A stretch of DNA of 64,000 nt, taken from Ptychodera flava. Its lineage: Eukaryota; Hemichordata; Enteropneusta; Ptychoderidae. Positions 1 to 13,873 of this stretch are shown one piece after another. The stretch spans positions 14,423,772 to 14,487,771 of the forward strand of contig NC_091944.1 in NCBI RefSeq assembly GCF_041260155.1. Reading direction: 5' to 3'. The notes below the pieces were generated by a model, which did no database searches, was not told the DNA's origin, and saw nothing but the letters and a program-made list of their open reading frames with translations. Made by a program: the position numbers and the translations under genes. Numbering within the stretch: the stretch's first letter is position 1; each line of letters begins with the position of its first letter.

Positions 1-135
1 ATTGTCTGATAACTCTAAAGTTTGGTTTATTGGTTCTTAGGGATTCTGATTTTGTGTAAAATAATGATAGTATTGCTTGTTCTTGCTACACTTATTAAGT
101 GATGCAGTGAAGCCATAGGATAAGTTAACACACCG

Positions 136-136
<1 letters not shown>

Positions 137-166
<30 letters not shown>
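137..166. repeat. (CT)n microsatellite
   Basis: An uninterrupted CT dinucleotide run follows the degenerate element start in copy A. Confidence 0.9.
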
Positions 167-172
<6 letters not shown>

Positions 173-2149
173 ATCTGTGTTTGTATCTGTGTATATATCT
201 TGTATGCTTATATGTGTATCAGTACATTGTAGCACTGGTGTGAATGGCATATTATTGAAGAGGCTAATTTCTTCAAATGAATCAAATTCATAAAACTTAC
301 AGCAAATATAGAAAATATGAAAATGTTCACGAATAAAAAAACTGCTTTTCCAATCGCTTTAATATTTGGAAAATAGTTTCAGCTCCAAAGTTGTTCTAAT
401 AAGCCTGAATTCTTTGAAGCTGCTCATCTAACAGCACTGAAATTGTCCTTGTAGGTTCTTTTGAATGATCTCGTGTAAGTTTTTCCAAATGATGGTGTAA
501 TTGCATAGTGTACATATTTTTAAATTGATTTTAAATTGAATTTTTTTCCCATATTTTGTCAAAAGTGTAATCTTCTCTGAAACTACTTTTCTATAGCTTT
601 GTTATGAAGCTTCCCTGCAGTGACATCAGTTTGGCATCTTACAATGATGATAATAAAATTTGCATTTGCAAATTGTAGGGGTCAATGCCCTTTTTGCAGT
701 AAAGCCAAGTTTTCTCCATAAGTATTGCTGTAATGACATTCAAATTTATTATCTAGATGTCACGAGATGATTTATTCTGATTTATTCAAATGCAGTGATG
801 GTGAATTTTCATGTACCTACTTTTTGGCCACATTTCCCAACTTCTTTTGGGAATCTTGGCCTGAGGCAGTCTAACATTGTGTTGTAGTTTCCTGGTGTAT
901 CAAAATGATGATGAAATTTGCATATGTGAATTCTCATGCCAAGTGTCCGCACTTTTGTCAAAACAGGTTTTCTGGCATCAGATATAATCTTAAGTTGTAG
1001 CAGTCCCCATAGACCTCTATTTAGTATTATGTTGATAGTACAACAATCAACACCAATTACACTATAAATTTCACTTAGTTTTGCATTTACCATAACAAGA
1101 TAAGGCCAGAGCGAAAAAAATCTTGTTCATCTGATTTTTGGACCAAGGTTCAGGCGATCGAGCGAATTTTTATTTTATTTATTTATTTTTTTTGACCAAA
1201 GGTAACTGCCGTCCCTCGGACTTTTTTGCCGGGATGCAGACAAGGCAAAATAATCTTTTCCCCTTTTAGGCTAACCAGAAATATCTCAGACAAGATACAC
1301 TGATACTGGTTGTTGAATTTAACACAATATTTCTCACAATAACATAGGGAATTACATATACAGTCGGTGTTTGCACAAGTCTCATTCAGAATAAAACCCG
1401 GCGGCGGTGATACTAAAGTATTTGCAGCGCAGAAGTATGAATTTGCCAAAAAAAAAAAATCCCAAATCGGGCACAGTGGAAGCGGCGATTCCGATGAACA
1501 ATTACCCTGCATGTAAATAAAGCGCCACCCTCAACAACACCATGGTTACCTAGAGGTCGAAATAGGTTGAGTTTCGAAGCGTAGGAAAAAGTTTTAGACA
1601 GGTCACAGTCTCTCCTTGGAGAGATGTTGTTATTGAAAAGTAGACATCTGAATCCGTTATCTTAAAGTACTAAAGACGTGAGCTTCCTGAAGTGGAGGAA
1701 TGAAGAGTAGAATCCTTATGTTTAAGAATTTCCCGTCATATTTTTTAAATTCTGTGTATGGGTGTAGGCCTATGACAATACGTTTGTTACCCAACATCAG
1801 ACATTCCATATAATCGGCATTCAAGCATTGCATGAGACAAAGCCGATAATATTGTTACATCTACTTTTGCCTCCTTAGATCTTTAGAATATTTGGAAACG
1901 ATCGCTTGATGTTAATACGGGTTATATAATTTGATATTCATACTTGTGCTCATGCATTGTAGCTAAGTTCGTGCTCACAGAACCGCACTGTCAATAGTCT
2001 AGCGTTTGTGTTTTATTGATCCATGATTGGACGTTTTCAGGTACTTCCCATTAAGTGAAATTACTGAAAACGACCAGTATCACTACAAAAGGTTGAATAT
2101 ATATAGCTCTGCTTTAAATGACATATACGAAAGTAAGATAAATGTGATT

Positions 2150-3010
2150 TCTTGATACCACCTGTGCAGGCAAATCTGGCAGTTTCCGCATCCCAAATAA
2201 TTCATCCTGTGAATAACGTACAAATCAAGCTTAAACAATGAAGAGGCAGGCCAATTTGGTAATTCACTGATACTGACTAATGGCTTGCCATTCTGAAACT
2301 TGCTTCAGCGTTAATGTAAACAACCGGCAATTTTGCCTGTTTCATATCGGTAACCTAATGAGCGGTATATTTTCCACGAAATGAAAATTAATTCGGTGAG
2401 AAGGAATGATTAAGTCCCAAATTATCTTTACGTTGGACGTCTACCACCATTTCCAGAATCTTGCGCTCTTTATTATGCGTTCTTTGAAAACTCTCGGCTT
2501 CGCCCTGCATAAATTTGAAAGTGGGAAATTTGATGGGTAAGCACAAAGTAAGTTTAAACAATGAGGAGACTGACCCATTGGTAGTTTGTCGGATATTGTA
2601 GCCGTTTCCGACCGTGAATTTAACTTCAGTGTATATAAATATAGACATGAAGGCATATTTCTCCAGTTTCATATCTTCGAACAACAAGATGTTCCTTGTC
2701 AGATTCGTTCCGTAAAAGTAAATGAGAGCCTCAAACTTTATGAGGAGTAGTATGTATAACTTCGACGGTGTCTACCATCTGTATGCACAATCACGTGCTC
2801 TCATTAATAATATGGCTTCGAAACCTCTCGACCATGCCTTGCGTAAACAGTGTCAAAAATTTATCGTTCGGGGCAGAAAGTATAAGTGAAGTGTAAACAA
2901 TGAGGGGGCTGTCCTATCAGCATTTCGCCAAGTGTGTTGTGGCCAGAGTAATCAAATTGTTTGTTTCGCGTTCAGACGAAAGTTTGAACGGTAAGTGGGT
3001 TAGCGGTTTA
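2150..3010. repeat. Degenerate ~300-bp tandem units
   Basis: Successive segments reuse the same phrases: 'gtctaccacc', 'gtgctctta', 'cttgcgtaaa' and 'gtttaaacaatga', followed by 'ttcagtgta'. They recur near 2,160, 2,385-2,650 and 2,735-2,990, and again near 3,720-3,800. Copy B carries the same unit at 9,860-10,200, 10,250-10,500, 10,560-10,680 and 11,300-11,520. Divergence between units is high, so the unit ends are approximate. Confidence 0.5.
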
Positions 3011-3799
3011 AAAGCACAATGCAATTTTACACACAAGTTTTACGTTTACTTTTCCCAAGTAATATGAGAGTGACCATTCAAGAATCAAACTACCGTAGAA
3101 ACCGTTTTACACCTACATATTGTATATGTACACTAAAGGCGTTTTAAGAACATAGCAAAATATATGTATGTAAACCAAGATTTGTAGGCGGAAAAGCAAA
3201 CCGTTAAATTATTTAAATACGTCATTACCCCTAAAACCTCCAAAAATCTATGCGTGCGGGGACGCAGAAAAAAGACTTTACGTACTTCAGCAAAATGATC
3301 GTTGAAGAAGTCGAATGGGATTTTCTTGCTCAACAATATATGAAGAATTTGTTGTGCAAAAGGCAAAGACAGTCGTGAACGCAAAAATGAGTCAAGGATA
3401 AGGAAATAAAGTCAGGTAGTATTCCAACTGTAACCGGCAAACCTCAGCTTCTCGGCTAGAGTGTATGTCTACGTCTATGACAATCATTGAGAGACAATGA
3501 ACGATGATAGTCTATGAAGCCCTTTGTGGATTCTTTTCCGCACGATTGCATGTAATGGCGTGGGTTGTCGCTAATTTGCATACGATATCGAACGATACAG
3601 GGCGTGAAAACATTGAGGTAGAAAACAATTTTTATTACCCCACTTAAAACTTACTTTCAGTGCAAATGTAGATACACAGACAATTTTGAGTTTCGTATCC
3701 CCTACCCGGTTATAGCCGTTCCATATGAAATTGATTTTATAAAAAGAAATGACAAAGTCATGAAATATTCTTACGTAGTAGTATGCACAATCATGTGCT

Positions 3800-4955
3800 C
3801 CTGGGTGACTTCAAAATATCAATGTCAGCAGGATGTTGAGGGTTCGACCCAAAAAAATTATATCCGACAAATTGATTTAATGACAAGAACGAAATTTTTA
3901 CAAATAAAGCAGGATTGCACGCTTTCGGTTTAAGTCAGCGGACGGAAGTTAGTTGCATCACATTTGTACTGCCGATACTCAAGGTTGCGTAAAAAAATGC
4001 GGACTATTGGCCTTTGTTATAGTCACATTGTGATACATTTCTCGTACATGTGTCCATAATTGAATCTGATTTGCCGTGTAGTAATACCACAGACATGCCC
4101 CTGACCTAAAACACGTCGTGCACAGCAGAGGACTGTGCATAATTTTTTCAGCATGGTCTACACACCAGGGTCTAAAGAAGTGCACAAGTATTGGCATCCT
4201 ATCTCAGATAATAAGGTCCTATTTTGCAGTCACTTATTTGACCAATCCTTAGAATGAAACCACATTTCATTCATATTTTAGACACAAAATAAGCTAATGA
4301 TCACATCAAACTATTCTGTCATAAATAATCAGTGGTTTATTATTGTTTTAATTTACAGGTCAGTACAAAGTTTAAAGCTTTCAGCTGGCCAGTGCTTGGT
4401 TGATTTGGGCTGCCATGACAAAACCGACATTCGCCAACTCTTCAGACGTATCCAATAAGGAACAGGTACAAAATACAGAAAATAGTTGGGCTGTGATGGC
4501 TATATCCAATACAGTGTCACACCAGATTGTGAATTGGAACGAAAATAATAATACTTGCTACTTCGTGTATAACATACATGGTACAACATTACATTTTGAT
4601 TTTCTGCCATGGACCCGAAACCAAGTTCATACACTCAGGAAACCACATTGACAGACAATCCTGGTTACAAGACGTTTATCTCCCTTTGCAATCCAGTAAT
4701 TCACATTATCTTGAGTAGAGAAGTTCATGTCATAAATGTTCATCATACGATGCTTCTTCTGTATCCAGCCTGGCGTTTATTTTCTCAACTAGAAGACTTC
4801 AACACTATATATAGGGTGAATACAAACAAAAACTGAAAATCTAAGGTTTGTATGTATATGTTTTGGCACTTTGTCATGACACATGTTTTTGGAATAAGTA
4901 ACACAAGTGTGCTAGGCCTGACATGTTCTGGGGGAGTTTTAAGGTGGGACTTGAC
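3800..4955. other. Unassigned; weak exon-like signal
   Basis: No recognisable gene or repeat. A pyrimidine-rich stretch ending in 'aatttacag' at about 4,358 resembles a splice acceptor. It precedes an open frame at 4,400-4,651 (+, 83 codons) with no recognisable domain. That frame could be chance, and I do not call it a gene. Confidence 0.3.
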
Positions 4956-6148
4956 AGAAATTACAGGGGGCGGTGCTTTCCAAAATGACGCCACGCGAAA
5001 AAAGTGACCTCTCAACAGTGTTTGCAAGAAAAAAGTGACCCTCCCCCTACGCGTCATAGGCCATACCAGTAATGTAAGTTCTCATTTGACCTTTGAACTT
5101 TGAACTAATACTGTTTAACCCTTAGAAATTAATAATCACTTTTATGCAAGGTTTCAAGTAATTTGATGACAAAAGATCACATTTCACAATAATTAATTCT
5201 ATCAACAACTTGCAGTACAATTGGCTACTTAAAATCAAAAGGGACAGTAGCTGTGTCATAGTTTTGCTTGTAATTGTACAGAGAGCACTATTGTTTGTCA
5301 AGAAACTTATTACAGCCTATAAGTCACTATTGAACAACATTTACCCATAAGTGCAGAGATATAGCAAGTTTTGTAGGGGGAAATGTTTAATAATATACCC
5401 TAGACAACCAGGAGAAGTGAATTGATATTTTTGGGTGAAATTCAAATATCATATTTGCTGTTCACATCTGCACTTTCAAACACCCTATTCTGATCAAGTA
5501 CATTTGTATCAATTATTAAGCTCTTATAAAAGCAAAGATTTACTTAGTTTAGTGTCGTAAACAAATTATTCACAGTTTTGTCCATATACAGTTGATCAAC
5601 AGTTTCGGTGAAAATTCCAAAATCAAATGTCTTGTACACATTTGCACTTGTAACCACCCTATTCTGATCAAGTTCATTTATGTAAATTATCCAAAGTTTA
5701 TATATGCACAAATATTGTTAGTTTTATATTGGAACAAAATTATTCACAGTTTTGTCATAGACTCCCATGTATATGGGGTCCACATTTCCGATGAAATTTT
5801 AAAATTACGTTTCTTTGACATATATTCACTTTTTACCTCCCAATTCAAGCGAGGTACATTTACATAAATCATCAACGATATATTAAACTACAGATACAGC
5901 TTGTTTTGTAGGGGAAATTGTTAATAGTTTGCCCAACAGACTCCCTTTGTTACGATTTGATATTTATTATATTTATATGGACGGAGCACTATATCGGCGA
6001 CATCTTGGTTTCAAATAGTTACGCAAAAATTGGTGACCCTTTCAAAAAGGCATGTGTAAAATTTCATGACCCTCGAAACTGTTTGCGCGAAAAATAGCGA
6101 CCCATCCCCAAAACACCAGCCCTCCCCATGTAACTTCTGTTCAATCCT
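4956..6148. mobile_element. TIR-bounded non-autonomous element
   Basis: The ends are imperfect inverted repeats: the left end near 4,956 reads 'cagaaattacagggggcgg', and the right end near 6,148 reverse-complements to 'cagaagttacatggggaggg'. Both ends continue inward through matching blocks rich in 'gtgaccct' and 'cgcgaaaaa'. The interior holds about three ~180-bp tandem units (roughly 5,410-5,590, 5,591-5,770 and 5,771-5,950), each with 'caccctattctgatcaag' or 'attattcacagttttgtc'. It resembles the element at 42,317-43,291. No transposase is visible. Confidence 0.5.
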
Positions 6149-6539
6149 TTAACTCCCCATTATAACGTGATTGTGTGTTTACTGTGCTGAGCGCTGAGGA
6201 TATAGACCCGGAATCAGCTCCTGGTATAACTACTCTTATCTATGGTGTATAAGCACTGACGAAGTAGATCTGTGCTCAATCCGTACAACCAGTACAACCA
6301 CTCTTATCTATGTTTACTGTGCTAAGCGCTGACTCTGTAGACCTGGTTTTAACCCCGAGTACCACTACTTATTCTTTACAAGTCCTTTGTCGGCTTTTCT
6401 GTCACTGTAGACAATGTGTTTCTGAGTTAGGTGATAAGCAAAGTTATTTCCGATGTCGTTTGAGTGCGTTTGTGTGCTTACTTGTTGAATCTGGGTTGTG
6501 TGCAGTGGGCATGCGTAGTGGGGTACCAAACCAACCTTT
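6149..6539. repeat. Short degenerate direct repeats
   Basis: The phrases 'actcttatctatg', 'tgctgagcgctga' or 'tgctaagcgctga' and 'gtagacctgg' recur about every 65 bp between 6,175 and 6,375. No gene is recognised, and the open frame at 6,310-6,675 has no familiar domain. Confidence 0.35.
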
Positions 6540-6865
6540 TAGGGTAGGATGCGCCTCGAGGACAGATATTCGGACTCTCAAACTTTTACAATTCTTTTCT
6601 GATCTACCACTTGTTGTAAGAAAACTTTTCAACCTCTTAGTTTTTCGACAATCGAAAAGTTTATATTTCTTATAGAGTTAACACGGAGTGGCTGCCATTT
6701 TGAATTTCAGATGTCGGTAAATCTTGGGTAGTTTGTTTCTCTTATACCAAAATTTGCACGTCGACCCCCATTTTTTATTCTTGATTTTAAAAGAGGATAG
6801 TTGAAAGATTCCTTTGGGAAAGGTTGAGCAAAAGTTTGTCTTTCATTTTACCTCAAGGAATGGCG
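6540..6865 (+). repeat. Dispersed repeat, copy 1
   Basis: It matches 54,458-54,775 in the same orientation over about 320 bp. Shared phrases include 'gacagatattcggactc', 'gagttaacac', 'cggtaaatcttgggta' and 'gaaagattcctt'. Copy 1 has a small internal insertion near 6,640. No coding capacity is shared, so it is most likely a non-autonomous element or SINE-like repeat. Confidence 0.6.
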
Positions 6866-7690
6866 AGGTGGCCTTCAGGCCGTCTGTTTTTACTGTGTCA
6901 AGTTTGACTCTTGGTAGTCTGGTACAACCACTGTTCCTTTACAAGAACTGACACAATGTGTCCAAAAGTGACTAAATTCTGCCCATGAAGTAACGCCACC
7001 CACATTACATTTGAAATAGGTATGTGACATCTTTTATCATCTTGTCCTTAGGTTATAAGGTTTGTTTAGGTGTTCGGTGGCAGAGATTAGAGCTCTCTTT
7101 AGAATAAGTGCTTATTGTGTTAAGAATCACCCCACTAACAAGGCGATACTTAGAGGTCTTATATCTGATACTGAATACCTTTATTTGTTGACAAGGGCCA
7201 ACAGCTATAACCTTTTGATGAATTTTTCTCTATTTTTGTTTTTTAATGTCAACTAGAGTTTCTTGTTGTACTCTCCAAAGCACGTTACAGTACACAGTGT
7301 TAAGCTTGTCAATTCAGCCTGTGTATGTATAGACTATAACGTTTTTGTGTAGAGGTGAATTCAAGCTTGGACTGTAGGTCCGCACTTCAATTCATATGTG
7401 AATACATCAACAGTGAATTTTACATGCGTGGACGCTATGTTGACAATCTAAATAGCTGGCACTGGTTCAGTTCCTTTGATGTTTTGTATGGGTATTTCTC
7501 AATGAAATTTCTTTTTTTAAATGGATAAAAATTTCTTTGTTTGTTTAAGAAATTGTTATATTTTTTCAAAAATCCCTTCTCACATTTCTCATCCAATCGC
7601 TTTTAAATACATTTCTAAGCGTGCTGTCGATCGTATTTGGTCAAGCAATATTGAACTTTGCATATATGCATTTTTAGGCATTTTGCTCAT
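6866..7690. other. Unassigned AT-rich stretch
   Basis: Only short open frames are present (7,062-7,256 and 7,521-7,712) and none has a recognisable domain. No repeat structure was seen. Confidence 0.4.
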
Positions 7691-9769
7691 TTCATGGTCA
7701 AACTCTCTGTGAAACTACTGGTCTGATAGCTTTTAAATGTGGTTTGCACATGCACAGGGATCTCTTCTCTGAGACTACAGGTGTAATAGCTCTAAATTTG
7801 GTTATAGGTTTCTATGGATGACTCTATTCTGAATTTGTGTAAATAATAATTTTGCAGATGGAAATTATTTGGCTAATTTTCTTAATTTGCTCGTATTTGC
7901 TACAATATTAGGTGTACCAGTGGAAGCCATTGGCATCAGTTATAGCTATAATATACAGGTACGTCTATCTGTGTGTGTTTGTGTGTGTCTGTGTCTGTGT
8001 GTCTTTGTATGTATGTGTATTTGTCTGTCAGTCTCTTGTGGCAGTCACGGTGGTTTGAAGATTCATTATTGAAGAGCCTAACAGAGCGTTTTGCTAAAAA
8101 TCACATTTTTGCAAATATTCATTCAATTTTAATTAATTTGTTAACCCAAGATTAAAATATTGGTTGGGTTCACCTTTTAGCTTGTCAAGCAGTCGTAAGT
8201 TGCGTGATAAAGAATTGTTAATTTATGCAAATGTATGCAAATCACCCGATTTCCTGGCTTCTCTTTTCTCCCAATTTCAAGATTTCCAAAGAATTTAACT
8301 CCACTCTGGCTTGGTCAAATTTTCTGAAATGTTCTCATAATGTCCTTTAAACGACTGTTTTGTTTGGCAATAAAGTTCTTACATTTTGAATAGGAGTCAT
8401 TTTAATTTTGGTAATCATGATTTTAATAACTTTTTTTGAGTTTCAGTCATTCACCCATGCCATTTTAGAATGAGGATAGATAATGCAAAACAAAATTATA
8501 GTCGTTTTTTTCTACATATACTCTTGTTTCAAATGAAATATTACATTTCAGAAAATAGTATCAAGTTTTTGACTTAAATTAATTTTTATCATTAATACCA
8601 AAATTGAGTTTTTTTACCCCAAATATACACCCACTTCATTCTTTGAGTAAACTACTGCTACCATACCTAACTTTAGAGTCTCTCCTTTTTGAAAATATAT
8701 AGTATGAGGGGGTTTCCCTGTCATCTTTGATGAGAAATATTTCTTTGAAAAAACTCTGTTGGCAACATGCAGCTCCACCTTAAATGGAACTTAGCCATAA
8801 ACTGCAACTGAACGAAGGAAGAAAGAAAATGCTCAACAATCAACAACTGCTTTTCCAATAGCTTCAGCTCCGTAAATAATCTAACCAGCACGAAATTTGC
8901 ACATATGTATATTTTTCCCCACATCTCAAAAGGTTTTCTTTATAGCTGCTCATCTATTAGCATTGAAATTTGTTTGGCAGTTTCTTAGTAATGATCGCAT
9001 GTAAGATTTTTCAAATGATGATGTAAATGCACAGTGCATATGTTTTTTAGATTGACTTTTCCATATTTTATTAAAAGTGTAGTCTTTTTTTGAAAATATT
9101 TACCTATACCTTTGTTATGTAGCCTCTCTGCAGTGACATCGGTTAGACATCTTACAGTCATGATGATAAAATTTGCATACGCAAATCGTAGGGATTATGT
9201 CCTTATTTGTAGTAAAGCCAAATTTTTTCCATTATTATTGTTCAAACGGCTTTCAAATCATTATCTAGGTGTCTGGCATTTTTCAAATGCAGTGATGTGA
9301 ATTTTTATACATCTAAACTTTTCGGCCAGTCTTCGGAAATTTTATCCGTTATTTTCACTTATGGTATACAGCAAGACGTGAATTTACAGCAGTGGGAGAC
9401 TAAAGTATAATCCTTGGATTTAAGAAGATATAAGAAATTTCCCGTTATTTTTGGTAAAATTCTGGGCATTGGTCTGTTACAAAACGGGTATGCATACACC
9501 CAACATCACCCACTCCCTACATAGGCATTCAGACATTGCATTAGACACGAGGCAAAGACGACAATATTACGTTTTCTGGTATTTTCGTGAAGTAACTTCT
9601 GAAAAGAATTACTATCCTACAAAAATTTGAATATTCATTTAGCAGTAAATTAGTGAAATGAAATGAAATCAAAATGTGATTTCGTGATTCCACTTGAGAT
9701 ATTGGAGAAGTGTTTGTTCATCTTTCTCCTTTGCAAAATTCCGCTGACTATACTAACGACTGTGTGTGT

Positions 9770-9824
<55 letters not shown>

Positions 9825-11570
9825 AACCAGGGAGGTACACAAAAATAATTTACCGATTGTTTCATGTAACTTAATATAATCTGCAGGCAAATCTGGCATT
9901 TTTTATCCCCAACTCATGGAACTGTAGATGTTCCATACATGGTGAAAAGCGATTACAAAGTCCTAAAATATTCTTAATGTAGGGTATTTACCATCTATCC
10001 GCAGAATCATGTGCTCTTATTATGCGGCGTTATCGACATCTCTCGCCCAGGCCTTGTATAAATAAAAAGTGGGAAATTACCACTCTACGAATGACGTACA
10101 AATTAAGTTTTAAACAATAGAGAGGCCGACCGATTGGTAATTCACTGATCGTGACTAATGGTTTCCTATTGTTAAACTTAACATCAGCGTATGTAATTTA
10201 GTATCCGCAACCCATCGAACTATACGCGGTAGGTGTTCATTTATTAAAATCAATTCGGTGAGAAGGAATGACAAAGTCAAATATTTTTTATGTGTGGTGT
10301 CTACCACCTGTTTCCAGAATTTTAAGCCCTTTATATTGCGTTCTTATCGAGAGCTCTGCTACGCCTTGCGTAAATCAAAATCATCATTCCATGAGTGACG
10401 TGCAAATTAGTTTAAACAATGAATGGGCGGACCCTTCGTTCGTCGAACATTGTATGTAATGGCATCCTACTGTGAAACTAAACTTCAGTGTAAAGGGAAA
10501 TATGCCGGCAATTTTGTCAGTCGTATCTGGAACTCATAAAACAGTTAATGTTTCCATATCAAATTAATTCCGTGAAAAGAAATGACACACATATTACTAG
10601 GGGTAGTATGATTAACATATGGGGTGTCGACCAACTGTATGCACAACTATGTGCCTTCATTAAAATGTCTTGTGACATGCCCATAACAACAACTTGTAAA
10701 ATCAAACTCTACGCCTTGAAGATAAGTTCTACCTATATCTGACATTGAAAGTTTCGCGCTGTAGATGGTTATAAGCAAGTAAAAGTTGCAGGTGGATGTG
10801 TCCCCAAAGGCACAGTCGGTCGACTTTTTTCGCCTTGCCGAAGTTCACACGAAGGTTTATCTAAGTCTTTCACACCTAGGTACCTTTAAAGCTCTCCTTG
10901 AAAATAACTGTGAATTGCAAGGGATTCTGTTTGCTCAATGACAATACCGCTGAACTACCTCACTCGATACTATTTCTGCACTGTCGCGTTTGAGTTGTCA
11001 CCTCATAAACGTTCAACCAGCTGTCCCCCTGTTTAGTTACCGGTCAGGCAGATGCAACAACTCGTGACGAATCTGAAGATTTACAATTTTGTCAAATGAA
11101 TGTGGGAAATATGTGTTCTCAATATCAAAAGTATGGGAGTGTACGTTACATATTTTTCTTATGTAAAACATCCCGCCAATGATATCGAACGACACAGGTT
11201 GTGTAACCAGGGAGATGGAAGTGCCCTGATTATTATACATAGACATGCAGACAATCTCCAAGTTTCGTATCCGCTGATCATGGAATTGTAGACGTTACAT
11301 GTAAATTGATTTGATAAAAGAAATGACAAAGTTAAGAAACATTCTTTGCGTTGGATGTCTACCACCTGTGCACAGAATCATGTGCTCTTAAATTATGTGC
11401 TCTTGCCGAAACCGCTCGACCGGACCTCTGGGAATGGAAAAATCGGAATGAATCATTCTATGAATGAGCCTCAAATTTCACTTTTAACTATGAGGAGGCG
11501 AGCCTATTGGTTATTCTCAGAACTTAGTATTGATTTTTCAAGAAATCCAATTAAAATCTGAAACTCTACA
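7690..11570. repeat. Segmental repeat block, copy B
   Basis: Second copy of the block at 1-3,800, in the same order and orientation. Its left part (7,700-9,310) is built from ~145-bp phrases such as 'actggtctgatagcttt'. The same phrases form the tandem element at 39,727-41,283, so part of this block derives from that family. Its right part carries the ~300-bp units described in copy A. Small ORFs within it are not conserved in copy A. Confidence 0.6.
9761..9823. repeat. (GT)n microsatellite
   Basis: A GT dinucleotide run of about 60 bp with one early interruption. It explains the low-complexity Val-Cys and Thr-His open frames on both strands here. Confidence 0.95.
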
Positions 11571-13353
11571 GTTCGTGAAATATTTTTAGTGTACACAGGT
11601 AAAGGCAAATGGGGAATGAAATTTGTATAGGAACAAATCAGGTACTATCTCAACTGTTTCTGTCAAACCATTTATGCAAGACTTGTGTCGGTTGGAGAAT
11701 ATGGTACGTCGCAGTATCATCATTCTGTGAATGATAATGATGACATTTTAATAATGAAGAATCCTTTTGTGAATTCGTTTCATAAATATTGATTTCTCAA
11801 ATTTGAATGCGAGATCTCAACCTGGCTTTTATTGAATTATTTGTCTATGTAAAAGCAAAGCAAGCACTCCAAACATAGCTGGCCTGTCATTCAGATGCTG
11901 GATTGATATTTAGTCTGTTGCTTCTTCTTTCCTGTAAGTTATTTCGTAAAGGTCTCACGTGCACCAGGCATGTCGGCAAAAGTTAAAGGAACGTCCTATT
12001 TTTATCGTTTTTTAAATAACCTGGCGATGAAAGAAGCAAGCCTTTGTGATACATCACTAAACAAAGACACAATTCTTCGAAAATTGAGAAAGACTTCCGT
12101 GCCAGAAACTCACGGAATTGTAGACGTGTTAGAACGTCGGGCATCCACTAGCATCTCCTTCTTTTAATATTAGACTCTCACTTAGATTTAAAATAATGCT
12201 GTCGATTCTATCGATATTATCTGATAGGATAGATTCCAGACATCTGTACGACTCTAACTTCGAAAAGATATTAGATTTTATAGGGATTATTGCATTATTG
12301 TGTTATTCGTACAATCACCAGAAAAAACGTGTGAAAACACTTTATAAGGCATACAATGTTTTACTATGTTCACAATATACCTTCCAATCGTCTTGATACT
12401 GTAACGCCTCCCTCATCTGTTCCCCGTGATATCCTGAGGTGTATAACATTGATCTGTAGTGATCAATCTGACAGCTAGTAACCTCCAAGATGACACTGCG
12501 TTTCTGTGCTTGGATTTATTTGATCTGTACGAGTTCTTAACATAGCTAAAAATACACCATACTGAGTTTGACTTAAATTAGTTGTTAACATTTCATTGAA
12601 GTAGCCCTTCTAGGCACTTTTGCACAATATTATTCCAGGTATGTTTGCATTCATTTCTCAAAATTTGGAATTAGCACATTTGAGAGAATCGATCACGCTA
12701 TTTCATGGTTTCCAAAAGCTCGATAGATGCATGTAAGTAATTAGCTCTGAACCACTATTTTACAGTCCGCAATAACAATAACAGTTCGAATAAAAAATAC
12801 TTCAAAGTGAAAATCGCTTGGGATTCCGTGAATAACTAAGGAGCGTCTTGTACATCATTATTGAACTTTTCTAACGACATTTTTAAATGATGCAGAGTGA
12901 AATTCAATAAGACAACCCTAATGTTTTCAGGTACCCATGGTCTTTAAGATTATTCCAAAAATATCACAGTTCACGATCTACATACAATGCAACAATCCCT
13001 TTCAGAAAGAGAGGAGCACAGAATATCCTCATCCGGGCTTCTCTGATGTGTAACCTTGCCACTTCCGCAATCGATCAAAGTCGATTGATGTTCACAAACT
13101 TTGTGAGTACAATGTTCAAGATTAGACATACTCACGTGTTTCATACCTATTGTTTTACAAGATAAGTAACGACGACATTGACCATTTAAAAGCTAAAAAT
13201 AACGATGACCGCGTTCAACGATAAGGTAACGATTTTTCTGTTGGGTACAATCACTTACTTTGCAAATCCGTTTGGTAACGGACGTTACCTAGTGTAGCTT
13301 GATTTCAGAAAAAGTGGTATGAGATCACCAATCTCAGAATATTTTACAAATCG
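11571..13353. other. Unassigned; two small open frames
   Basis: Two short plus-strand frames occur at 11,970-12,167 (65 codons, purine at -3) and 12,196-12,396 (66 codons). Neither has a recognisable domain, paralogue in the window or splice context, so both may be chance. No repeat structure was seen between 12,400 and 13,350. Confidence 0.3.
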
Positions 13354-13423
13354 TATAAAAGGAAAAAAAGGCTGAGATAGCCAAGTATTTTCAAAGTACC
13401 CGGTTTAGTACAGTAATGCAGAG
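13354..13423 (+). promoter_or_regulatory. Candidate TATA promoter and short first exon
   Basis: A TATAAAAGG box at 13,354-13,362 is followed about 60 bp downstream by an ATG (13,416) and directly by a strong splice donor, AG|GTAAGTA (junction after 13,423). The spacing suits a transcript starting near 13,385 with a ~40-nt first exon. A good acceptor, 'ttctctctacag', ends at 13,873. However, joining ATGCAGAG to it runs into a stop after a few codons, so the exon would be non-coding or splice elsewhere. Sequence signals only. Confidence 0.25.
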
Positions 13424-13873
13424 GTAAGTACTCTATTAAGGTCTGATTTCTGACTTATGTTTAATGTTCGTACATTTTCAGTAGACTCTGACGAAATTTT
13501 GCGAGTTGTCACGGTCCTTAGTGGTATTCACTCAATGTGTCCAGGTTGTGTGTACTTGATTTCTTAGATACTAACACCCTGGTTTTTTTTGAGCCATCAC
13601 TGTGAATAACGTGCCTCTTTATAGCAACAGCTAATCGAGGTACATTTAAGAAGATTTTTGCGTGAGTACGCGGAGCAGAAAAAAGCTCTAGCTCGCAAGA
13701 ATGCTTTTCAGCAAATGGGAAACGGAAGTGTCAAGAGATTTACTAATGATTTCATGCATTTCGTTTTTTGCAAACCATCAAATGAAAACAACAATTTTAT
13801 CCAACTGTGCAAATGGACATTAAGAGTATAAACAGACGCTCTTCACATTTTCCAACATATTTTCTCTCTACAG

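Larger units (their letters stand above)
1..3800. repeat. Segmental repeat block, copy A
   Basis: This block aligns in order and orientation with 7,690-11,570. Shared landmarks include the stretch around 21-120 (matches 7,776-7,920), 541-800 (matches 9,061-9,310), 1,694-1,850 (matches 9,390-9,560) and 2,380-2,660 (matches 10,250-10,500). The copies are clearly diverged, with many indels and different microsatellites at the equivalent position: CT repeats here, TG-rich in copy B. Small ORFs inside are not conserved as protein between the copies and are not called. It looks like an old tandem duplication or two insertions of one composite element. Confidence 0.6.

Noticed and set aside
3836..3848. 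GGTTCGACC, a tRNA T-arm-like motif
   Set aside because: No A box at the right distance and no acceptor stem.
9650..9865. His/Thr-rich and Val/Cys-rich frames on both strands
   Set aside because: Direct translation of the GT microsatellite.
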